Origin: Candidatus Omnitrophota bacterium
GTDB lineage: Bacteria; Omnitrophota; Gorgyraeia; Zapsychrales; Fredricksoniimonadaceae
Direction: 5' to 3'
Assembly: GCA_017987425.1 (NCBI GenBank)
Contig: JAGNTT010000124.1
Coordinates: forward strand, 1 to 5,840
Length of the DNA: 5,840 bases
Shown: piece after piece, positions 1-5,658 of the stretch
Numbering within the stretch: the first letter of the stretch is position 1
Layout of the letters: every line of letters starts with the position of its first letter
Translations under genes and position numbers: made by a program
Notes under the pieces: generated by a model
The model's input: the letters and a program-made list of their open reading frames with translations, nothing else
Databases searched by the model: none
Told to the model about the DNA's origin: nothing

Positions 1-1748
1 GATTCGGACAGCTCTTGGAAATTTCCGATGAGAATCCGTTCAAGGTCAGGGCTTATTATAAGGCCGCGGAAAATATTTCGGGCCTGGGCGAGGACATTGA
101 AGTGCTCGCCAACGAAAGCCGTTTAAGCGAAGTCGGCGGTATCGGTAAGGCGCTTGAGGAAAAAATCCACGAGTATCTCAAGTCCGGGCGCATCGAAGCA
201 TACGATAAGCTAACGCGCGAAGTTCCGGAGAGTCTTCTCGATGTCATGACGGTTCCTTCGGTGGGACCAAAAAAAGCTAAAATGTTTTTTAAAGAACTAA
301 ACGTCAAGTCCGTGGATGATCTCGAGCAGGCGGTTGACAAAGGAAAACTTTCCGGCCTGGCGGGCATCAAAGACAAAACAATCGAGAATATTAAAAAGGG
401 CATCGCCGTCGTTAAGGAAGGCCAGAAGCGCATGAACGTTGCGTCTGCCGCCGAGATTGCCCGGAAATTTGTAGACGTTTTAAAGGATTTAAAAGAGATC
501 GGTCGCATCGACATCGTTGGAAGCCTACGCCGCGGCAAGGAAACGATCGGGGATATCGATATTTTGGCAGCTGTTACGACGGACGACAGACGTAAGACGA
601 AGGACGATGATGTTTCGTCCCGCGTCCCTCGTCCCTCGTCTTGCGTTGAGAAGGTTATGAATGTTTTCGTAAACCTGCCGATGGTTAAAAGCATCAACGC
701 TCACGGCGAGACGAAGTCCTCCGTTCTGACGAAAGAGAATATCCAGGTCGATCTGCGTGTGGTCGATGCGCAAATTTACGGCGCGGCGCTTTTGCATATG
801 ACCGGATCTCAGGCGTTCAATGTCAGCATCCGCCAGCTCGCGATCAAGAACGGCATGAAGGTCTCCGAATACGGGGTTTTCGAAACCGACGGCGGTCAGG
901 AAGAATTGATCGCCTGTGATACCGAGGAGAAATGTTTTAAAGCGCTCGGGATGCCGTTTGTCCCGCCGGAGTTGAGAGAGGAAATGGGCTCCGAGAGGAT
1001 TTTTTCCGGTCAAAAACTTCCTCAGTTGATTGAACTTAAAGACATCAAAGGCGACCTGCATACGCATTCCACATATTCCGATGGGAGAAACACGATCGAA
1101 GAAATGGCGGAGGCTGCCAAGAGTATGGGGTATGAATATCTGGCGCTGAGCGATCACTCGGAAAAGCTCAAAGTGGCCAATGGGGTCTCCACCGAGAGAC
1201 TTTTGGTGAAGATCAAGGAGATCGAGCAGCTCAATAAGAAACTCAAAGGCTTTCGCATTCTCTGCGGGTCTGAAGTAGAAATAGACAGCGAAGGCAATTT
1301 GGACTACAATGAGGACACTTTGTCGCGCTTGGACTTTGTCATCGCCTCGGTGCACAGCGGTTTTGAACAAACCCGGGAAAAGATGACGCAACGGCTGATC
1401 AAAGTCTGCCAAAATAAATATGTTCATGCCATCGGGCATCCTTTCGGACGCCACATCGGCAAGCGCGACGGGTACGACATTGACTTTAAAGAGCTTTGCA
1501 GGGTTGCAGCTGATACCCATACATGTTTAGAGATCAACGCTTTTCCGATCCGGCTTGATCTGGATTCTGCCAACGCGTATTATGCGCACAGTCAGGGAGT
1601 TAAGTTTCTGATTGATACCGACTCGCATGCGGTCGATCATTTGCCCTATATGAAATTCGGCGTAAGTATCGCCCGCCGGGCATGGTTGAAGGCGGAAGAT
1701 GTGATCAATACCAAATCGCTCAAGGAACTGGAAAAGTTTTTAGGATAA
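1..1748 (+). CDS. polX: DNA polymerase/3'-5' exonuclease PolX (polymerase X plus PHP domain), 5'-partial
   Basis: Family X DNA polymerase fused to a PHP metal-dependent phosphoesterase, a cytoplasmic enzyme of gap-filling and base-excision repair. The frame is open from the first full codon at 3 (FGQLLEISDENPFKVRAY), which already matches the family N-terminus, so the true start lies upstream and only roughly 10-20 residues are missing. A TTG at 15 is not a credible start. Numbering from codon 3: helix-hairpin-helix elements lie around 40-60 (GGIGKALEEKI) and 82-95 (PSVGPKKA); the palm motif GSLRRGKETIGDIDIL carries metal ligands D184 and D186, with the third Asp at D250 (VDLRVV); a thumb-like TGSQAFN segment follows. 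The PHP domain starts near 350 and keeps its metal ligands: H353/H355, D384/H385, E424, H451, H479, D540/H542. Both activities should therefore be intact. The oddity is an extra segment of about 20 residues (about 192-216) right after the DxD strand, coinciding with a palindromic repeat. The family assignment is very secure. Confidence 0.96.
   Translation, partial: FGQLLEISDENPFKVRAYYKAAENISGLGEDIEVLANESRLSEVGGIGKALEEKIHEYLKSGRIEAYDKLTREVPESLLDVMTVPSVGPKKAKMFFKELNVKSVDDLEQAVDKGKLSGLAGIKDKTIENIKKGIAVVKEGQKRMNVASAAEIARKFVDVLKDLKEIGRIDIVGSLRRGKETIGDIDILAAVTTDDRRKTKDDDVSSRVPRPSSCVEKVMNVFVNLPMVKSINAHGETKSSVLTKENIQVDLRVVDAQIYGAALLHMTGSQAFNVSIRQLAIKNGMKVSEYGVFETDGGQEELIACDTEEKCFKALGMPFVPPELREEMGSERIFSGQKLPQLIELKDIKGDLHTHSTYSDGRNTIEEMAEAAKSMGYEYLALSDHSEKLKVANGVSTERLLVKIKEIEQLNKKLKGFRILCGSEVEIDSEGNLDYNEDTLSRLDFVIASVHSGFEQTREKMTQRLIKVCQNKYVHAIGHPFGRHIGKRDGYDIDFKELCRVAADTHTCLEINAFPIRLDLDSANAYYAHSQGVKFLIDTDSHAVDHLPYMKFGVSIARRAWLKAEDVINTKSLKELEKFLG
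576..650. repeat. Palindromic, heptamer-rich repeat inserted in frame within polX
   Basis: The arms acgtaagacgaaggacga (590-607) and tcgtccctcgtcttgcgt (629-646) are inverted repeats matching at 16 of 18 positions; one mismatch would be a G-U pair in RNA. The right side contains tandem GTCCCTC heptamers (624-640, about 2.4 copies). A smaller perfect 6-bp hairpin is nested at 602-607/615-620. The stretch encodes T-T-D-D-R-R-K-T-K-D-D-D-V-S-S-R-V-P-R-P-S-S-C-V, a low-complexity polar segment. From memory of the family, PolX proteins have only about 5-8 residues between the DxD strand and the following VMxxFxxLP helix; this one has 27. The boundaries are approximate. I infer a dispersed palindromic element that was accommodated because its net length is a multiple of three. 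Whether it recurs elsewhere in the genome cannot be seen from this window. Confidence 0.65.
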
Positions 1749-1781
1749 TAACCACTGCAACCGCAGCGTACGGGAGAGTCT

Positions 1782-1797
1782 GCTCACGCGCGTCAGC
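1782..1797. promoter_or_regulatory. Dyad-symmetric 16-mer upstream of the nfnA-like gene
   Basis: The sequence gctcacgcgcgtcagc is a palindrome at 14 of 16 positions (one C/C mismatched pair) around a self-complementary ACGCGCGT core. It lies 5 bases before the start codon of the NfnA-like gene, in the 54-base gap after polX. It could be an operator or an element affecting translation initiation, but a short dyad can arise by chance and no convincing promoter accompanies it. A GATAAT hexamer at 1744-1749 resembles a -10 box but has no recognisable -35 partner. Confidence 0.2.
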
Positions 1798-1802
1798 TCA
1801 TC

Positions 1803-2681
1803 ATGTTTAAAGTCGTTAATAAACAGCTCCTGAATCAAAACATCAAGCGTCTCGACATCGCGGCGCCGCAAATAGCCAATAAATTTCTCCCCGGACAGTT
1901 TGTGATGCTGACCCCCATTGCGGGATCCCATCCGATTCCTCTGACCATTGTGGAGGCCGACAATCGTAAAGGAACAATCTCATTAATCGTTCATGAAGAG
2001 GGGGAGACTACAGGACAGATAGGCGCCCTGTCGATCAATCAGGAAATTCCCCTGATCTTGGGTCCGCTCGGCGTGCCTGCAGTTATACAAAAGTTCGGTC
2101 TTGTGGTTTGTGTTGCGAACGGAATAGGCGCGGCCCAGATGCTGTCGATCTGCCGGGCGCTTAAAAAAGCCGGTAACAAAGTTATAGGAATCCTCGGCGC
2201 CAAAACTAAACGCGCGATGATGCTGGAATCGCAGATGCGCGTTGTTTGCGACGAGATTTATGTGACGACTAACGACGGTTCGTATGAACGCCGCGCGCTG
2301 GCCTCCGAATTTTTAAAAACGTTTTTGGACAAGCAGACTGTTGATTGCGTGTATGCCGCCGGATCGGTGGATATGATGGAGGCGGCCGCGCTTATGACCA
2401 AAGAAAAAAATATTCCGATATTTGTGACGCTCAATCCCGTGATGCTCGACGCTTACGGATTAAGCGGTTCCTGCCGCGTCAAGCTTGGAGGCGAGATACG
2501 CTTTGCCAGCATCGACGGTCCCCATTTCGACGGGCATCAGGTGGATTTTGATTATTTGAGCGTTCGTATGGACGCTTTTAAGGAGATGGATGAATGGGGC
2601 AACCTCAAACAGTCCAACAGCCCAAAGACCGAAGAATCAAAAACTTTACCGAAGTTTCTCTCGGGTATCCTAAAGCGGTAA
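1803..2681 (+). CDS. nfnA: NfnA-like / PyrK-type ferredoxin-NADP reductase small subunit with degenerate cofactor sites
   Basis: A 292-residue member of the FNR-like family that includes NfnA (SfnA) and PyrK. In these proteins FAD, NAD(H) and a [2Fe-2S] cluster pass electrons to a GltD-like partner. Recognisable blocks are MFKVVNKQ at the N-terminus, PGQFVMLTP (about 30-38), IPLTI (45-49), the nucleotide-binding region (about 102-112), VTTNDGSY, TLNPVMLDAYG (near 216) and the C-terminal DGPHFDGHQVDFD. Several key residues are missing. The Arg of the usual RxPLT FAD motif is P44. The usual glycine-rich GGGVGIAP is ANGIGAAQ (105-112). The GP of the C-terminal nucleotide motif is G187-S188. Of the cluster ligands D-x4-C-x2-C-x11-C, only D216 and C224 remain, with Ser at 221 and 236. 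The frame is intact and otherwise well conserved, arguing for changed function rather than decay. The start fits the family N-terminus but has no Shine-Dalgarno sequence. The last 28 residues overlap the next gene. Confidence 0.85.
   Translation: MFKVVNKQLLNQNIKRLDIAAPQIANKFLPGQFVMLTPIAGSHPIPLTIVEADNRKGTISLIVHEEGETTGQIGALSINQEIPLILGPLGVPAVIQKFGLVVCVANGIGAAQMLSICRALKKAGNKVIGILGAKTKRAMMLESQMRVVCDEIYVTTNDGSYERRALASEFLKTFLDKQTVDCVYAAGSVDMMEAAALMTKEKNIPIFVTLNPVMLDAYGLSGSCRVKLGGEIRFASIDGPHFDGHQVDFDYLSVRMDAFKEMDEWGNLKQSNSPKTEESKTLPKFLSGILKR
2580..2585 (+). promoter_or_regulatory. Shine-Dalgarno site for the nfnB-like gene
   Basis: AAGGAG, complementary to the 16S rRNA 3' end, sits inside the nfnA-like coding region, 8 bases before the ATG at 2594. 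It selects that ATG over the out-of-frame ATGs at 2586 and 2590. It is the only strong ribosome binding site in front of any start in the window. Confidence 0.75.
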
Positions 2682-3976
2682 GTATAACGGAAGCCAGACG
2701 GTGTCCTCAGTGCGCCCAGCCGACGTGCATGAACGGATGTCCTTTGGGAATCGATATTCCCGGATTCATCCGGCTTTTGCGCGAAGGTGACGCGACCGGC
2801 GCCTTGAATCGTATCCGCGAACAGAATGTTTTACCCGGCGTGTGCGGCCGCATCTGTCTTGCTCCCTGTGAAAATGCCTGTGTTTTTAATAATGAGGATG
2901 CCGCCATCGGCATTCGCGCTCTCGAACGTTATGCGGCGGATAACGGAAGAGCCCGTCCCGTTTCCAAGGCTTCGCTTGCTCCAAAGAATGGAAGAAAAGT
3001 TGCGATCGTCGGTTCCGGTCCGTCGGGAATGGCCGCTGCCGCCGAGTTGGCTAGAAAAGGATATGCGGTCACAGTATTTGAGGCGTTGCCGAAAGCCGGC
3101 GGGATTTTACGCTACGGCATTCCTGAGTTCCGCTTACCCGCGCGCGTATTGGATGCCGAGCTCGCCGACATCGCGGCGTTGGGTGTTGATATCCAGACGA
3201 ACGTCATCGCCGGCCAAACGCTGGCGTTTGATGAGCTGACTTCGAAATATGATGCTTTGTTCCTGACGATCGGCGCCGGAAGTCCGGACCGCCGGCCAAT
3301 TCAGGGTGATCATCTCGCTGGAGTTTATTATGTCCAGGAAGTGCTCATGAGATTTAATTTGTGGGAAGCGCAGAATTATCCAAAATCATCCATACCCGCG
3401 CTTTTAGGCAATGTAGTTGCCGTGATCGGTTCAGGCCCAGCCGCCGTGGATTGTGCCCGTATGGCGGTCCGCCTCGGGAAAAAGGCTTCGGTTGTTTTTT
3501 CCGGTCTTGAAGAAGAAGTAAAACTTTATCCCGCCGACAGAAAGAATGCCGTCGAGGAAGGCGTGAAGTTTGAATCGCTGGTCAATCCACTGGAGATCAT
3601 TCCCGATGAAGAACGCGGAGTGAAGGGCCTTAAGTGTGAACGTCTTGATTTTGTGGAAAATCCCGGCGCGCAGTGGGAATTAAAACCCGTTCCGGAATCG
3701 GATTTTGTTTTTGAGGCGGACACCATCGTTCTTGCCTCGGACCCTGTTCCGGGCCATGCGATCAAACGTTACTTACCCGAACTGAAATGGACGGACGAGG
3801 GAAACATCTGGGTCGATCCGCAGACGGGAATGACGTCCATCGAAAAAATATTTGCCGCGGGAGATGCGGTGACGGGGGCCGGTACTCTTGTTGACGCCAT
3901 GGTCAACGGCAAGCGCACCGCGTCGGCGATCGACCAATATTTAAACGCCCAGACGCCTTCCGAAGTGAAAAGCTGA
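2594..3976 (+). CDS. nfnB: NfnB/GltD-like NAD(P)-dependent iron-sulfur flavoprotein (large subunit)
   Basis: A 460-residue protein of the glutamate synthase small-subunit-like family, the usual partner of NfnA in NADH-dependent ferredoxin:NADP oxidoreductase. RIKNF near the N-terminus is typical. The N-terminal iron-sulfur domain is complete: C37-x2-C40-x4-C45-x3-C49-P, then C84-x3-C88-x3-C92-x3-C96 (VCGRICLAPCENAC), consistent with two [4Fe-4S] clusters. The FAD Rossmann motif is GSGPSG (140-145) and the second dinucleotide site is GSGPAA (279-284). A C-terminal FAD-contacting segment GDAVTGAGTLVDAM closes the fold. One departure stands out: where NADPH-using homologues carry a YRR pair after the second Rossmann fold, this protein has VVFSG (300-304), so NADPH preference is doubtful. 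The start overlaps the previous gene by 88 bases and is set by AAGGAG at 2580, which supports coupled expression of the two subunits. Alternative names in databases are gltA or gltD-like. A true glutamate synthase role is unlikely because no large GltB subunit is adjacent. Confidence 0.9.
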   Translation: MGQPQTVQQPKDRRIKNFTEVSLGYPKAVSITEARRCPQCAQPTCMNGCPLGIDIPGFIRLLREGDATGALNRIREQNVLPGVCGRICLAPCENACVFNNEDAAIGIRALERYAADNGRARPVSKASLAPKNGRKVAIVGSGPSGMAAAAELARKGYAVTVFEALPKAGGILRYGIPEFRLPARVLDAELADIAALGVDIQTNVIAGQTLAFDELTSKYDALFLTIGAGSPDRRPIQGDHLAGVYYVQEVLMRFNLWEAQNYPKSSIPALLGNVVAVIGSGPAAVDCARMAVRLGKKASVVFSGLEEEVKLYPADRKNAVEEGVKFESLVNPLEIIPDEERGVKGLKCERLDFVENPGAQWELKPVPESDFVFEADTIVLASDPVPGHAIKRYLPELKWTDEGNIWVDPQTGMTSIEKIFAAGDAVTGAGTLVDAMVNGKRTASAIDQYLNAQTPSEVKS

Positions 3977-3980
3977 TTCT

Positions 3981-4799
3981 ATGAATAAAATCGAATTGAT
4001 CAACGCGAAGAAACAAAAAGGCGAAAAGATCACGATGCTCACCGCCTACGATTACGCCACCGGCATATTGGTGGATAAGGCCGGTATCGACATTGTTCTC
4101 GTCGGTGATTCTTTGGCCAATGTGGTTCTGGGATTGGAGTCCACCACATTGGTCTACATGCCCGAGATGCTGCATCACGCCAAGGCCGTACGCCGCGGAG
4201 TCAAGAACGCGCTTCTCATCGGCGATATGCCGTATGATTCTTATCAAGCTGATCCATCGCAGGCGGTCAAAAACGCCGAGCGTTTTATCAAAGAGGCGGG
4301 ATGCGATGCTGTGAAACTTGAATGGTTCCGCCAGTGTCCGTTTGTCGCCGAGTCGATCGTGAAGGCGGGCATTCCGGTGATGGGACACGCGGGGCTTACG
4401 CCGCAGACCGCCGAGTCATTCAAGGTCCAGGGAAAAGAAGCGTCGGCCGCGCAGGAGATCATTGAACACGCGCGTATTTTGCAGGATGTCGGATGCTTCA
4501 GCCTCGTATTGGAATGCATCCCGCAGGAACTGGCGCAGATCATTACCGAAACATTGACGATCCCGACGATCGGCATCGGTTCCGGTGTCCATTGCGACGG
4601 ACAGGTTCTCGTCATCAATGATCTTCTGGGGCTGTTTGACCGTTATCAGCCGAAATTTACCAAGAAGTATGTTGATCTGAGTCCCTTGATTCTTGATGCG
4701 CTTAAACGTTATAAGTCCGACGTCGAACAGAAAAGCTTTCCCGGCCCCGAACACAGTTTTAAAATGGATGCCGCCGAATTTGAAAAGCTCAAAGATTAA
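3981..4799 (+). CDS. panB: 3-methyl-2-oxobutanoate hydroxymethyltransferase (ketopantoate hydroxymethyltransferase)
   Basis: First committed enzyme of pantothenate/coenzyme A synthesis: it transfers a hydroxymethyl group from 5,10-methylene-tetrahydrofolate to 2-oxoisovalerate, giving ketopantoate, in the cytoplasm. At 272 residues it has normal family length and a TIM-barrel pattern: MLTAYDYATG, VGDSLANVVLG, GDMPYDSY, VKLEW, GHAGLTPQ, VLECIP, IGIGSG and FPGPEHSF. The Mg ligands D43, D82 and E114 and the catalytic-base Glu (E178, the equivalent of E181 in the E. coli enzyme) are all present. The loop after GLTPQ is about three residues shorter than usual: TAESFKVQG replaces the common GGYKVQG-containing stretch, which accounts for the shifted numbering of E178. 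The gene starts 4 bases after the nfnB-like stop without a clear Shine-Dalgarno sequence, so translational coupling is likely. No panC, panD or panE is visible here. Confidence 0.96.
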   Translation: MNKIELINAKKQKGEKITMLTAYDYATGILVDKAGIDIVLVGDSLANVVLGLESTTLVYMPEMLHHAKAVRRGVKNALLIGDMPYDSYQADPSQAVKNAERFIKEAGCDAVKLEWFRQCPFVAESIVKAGIPVMGHAGLTPQTAESFKVQGKEASAAQEIIEHARILQDVGCFSLVLECIPQELAQIITETLTIPTIGIGSGVHCDGQVLVINDLLGLFDRYQPKFTKKYVDLSPLILDALKRYKSDVEQKSFPGPEHSFKMDAAEFEKLKD

Positions 4800-4814
4800 T
4801 TCCCTCATAGTTGT

Positions 4815-5525
4815 ATGAACTTGATTCTTCTTTCCGCCGCTGATTTTATTGAAAGCTCCAGCCGTGTGCGTCTGACAGGGAGAAGACATGCTCATATTAT
4901 GGAAGTCCACCGGGCAAAAAAGGGGGATGTTCTTTCGGTGGGTTTGATCGGCGGCAAAATGGGAGAGGGCCGTATCGCGGCAATCGACAAGCAGTCGATT
5001 GAAATGGACGTCGTGCTTAAAGAAGATCCTCCCAAGGCTCTGCCATTGACGCTAATCCTTGCCTTGCCCAGGCCTCAGGTGATCAAGCGGGTTCTTTTAT
5101 GCGCCAGCAGCCTGGGGATTAAGAAAATCGTTTTATTGAATTTCTTCCGAGTCGAGAAAAGCCTTTGGCTAAGCTCCAGCCTGCAGGAAGGGGCGATCCG
5201 CGATCAACTCGTTCTCGGTCTTGAGCAGGCCAAGGACACAGTGATGCCGGAAGTGACTCTTAAAAAAAGTTTCAAGAAGTTTGCCGAGGATGAGCTGACG
5301 GATTTGATCAAAGGCGGTTTGCCTCTTGTCGCGCATCCCGGTGCAGCGCAGGCGTGTCCCGTGGGTGTGAAACGGCCGGTTACTCTCTTGATCGGTCCGG
5401 AAGGCGGGCTCATCGATTATGAGCTGGAGAAATTGACGCAATTGGGATTTAAAACAGTGGATCTCGGCCCGAGAATTCTCCGAGTCGAATCCGTGCTGCC
5501 GTTTATAACGGGGAAATTATTTTAG
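4815..5525 (+). CDS. rsmE: 16S rRNA (uracil-1498-N3)-methyltransferase, RsmE family
   Basis: SPOUT-class, S-adenosylmethionine-dependent enzyme that methylates N3 of U1498 in helix 44 of 16S rRNA. Its 236 residues comprise an N-terminal PUA-like RNA-binding part (about 1-70, including LTGRRHAHIMEVHRAKKGD) and a C-terminal trefoil-knot domain with LALPRPQVIKRVL, the cofactor motif IGPEGG (193-198) and LGPRILRVES (216-226). The family usually ends this last motif in ET-A; here it is E225-S226-V, a conservative change. The blocks RVEKSLW, LVLGLEQAKDTVMPEV and AHPGAAQACP place it in the divergent RsmE subgroup with a long middle region rather than the short B. subtilis type. It starts 15 bases after panB, has no visible Shine-Dalgarno sequence, and is probably the last gene of the operon. 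Confidence 0.93.
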   Translation: MNLILLSAADFIESSSRVRLTGRRHAHIMEVHRAKKGDVLSVGLIGGKMGEGRIAAIDKQSIEMDVVLKEDPPKALPLTLILALPRPQVIKRVLLCASSLGIKKIVLLNFFRVEKSLWLSSSLQEGAIRDQLVLGLEQAKDTVMPEVTLKKSFKKFAEDELTDLIKGGLPLVAHPGAAQACPVGVKRPVTLLIGPEGGLIDYELEKLTQLGFKTVDLGPRILRVESVLPFITGKLF

Positions 5526-5534
5526 CTGTCGCCT

Positions 5535-5556
5535 GCCGGAATATTCGGTTGTTTTT
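5535..5556 (+). terminator. Weak candidate intrinsic terminator after rsmE
   Basis: The stem ccgga (5536-5540) pairs with ttcgg (5544-5548) around a 3-base loop, with one G-U pair inside and a possible G-T closing pair at 5535/5549. It is followed by the T-rich run TTGTTTTT (5549-5556). Placement 10 bases after the rsmE stop and before a putative promoter fits an operon end. The stem is only 5-6 bp, so termination would be weak. Confidence 0.3.
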
Positions 5557-5618
5557 CGTCTGGAAAATCAATAAACGCAACAGATTGTAAGAAAAGCAAG
5601 GGCGGCGAGAAACAAATA

Positions 5619-5647
5619 TTGCATTTTTAAAAACTTTTGGATACAAT
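5619..5647 (+). promoter_or_regulatory. Putative sigma70-type promoter of glyQS
   Basis: A -10 box TACAAT (5642-5647, 5 of 6 to consensus) lies exactly 17 bases downstream of a poor -35 box TTGCAT (5619-5624, about 3 of 6) in an AT-rich stretch. Transcription would be expected to start around 5653-5655, only a few bases before the ATG at 5659. This implies a leaderless or near-leaderless mRNA, in keeping with the lack of a Shine-Dalgarno sequence. No T-box leader, which some bacteria place before tRNA ligase genes, fits in the 133-base gap. Confidence 0.4.
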
Positions 5648-5658
5648 GTTGACTTCTT

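Noticed and set aside
15..17. TTG at 15 as the start of polX
   Set aside because: Residues encoded upstream of it (FGQLL) already match the PolX N-terminus and the frame is open to the window edge, so the gene is 5'-truncated by the window.
576..650. CRISPR array or a frameshift in polX
   Set aside because: There are no regularly spaced repeat-spacer units, and the polX frame continues correctly on both sides with all catalytic residues kept.
56..697. Minus-strand open frame opposite the 5' part of polX
   Set aside because: It is a shadow of polX. Its DEGRGTRDE-like stretch is just the reverse reading of the palindromic repeat.
525..1520. Long minus-strand open frame (331 codons) opposite polX
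   Set aside because: It is antisense to a strongly conserved gene, shows no recognisable domain, and is explained by the codon bias of the + strand gene.
1744..1749. GATAAT as a -10 promoter box before the nfnA-like gene
   Set aside because: No -35-like hexamer lies 16-18 bases upstream, and the match overlaps the polX stop codon, so it is likely chance.
1755..1766. ctgc-aacc-gcag hairpin as a polX terminator
   Set aside because: The stem is only 4 bp and no T-run follows.
1803..2681. Calling the nfnA-like gene a pseudogene
   Set aside because: There is no frameshift or internal stop, most family blocks are conserved and it is tightly coupled to its partner, so altered function is the better reading.
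3903..4910. Minus-strand open frames opposite panB and the start of rsmE
   Set aside because: They have no family resemblance or plausible start context, and panB and rsmE fully explain the region.
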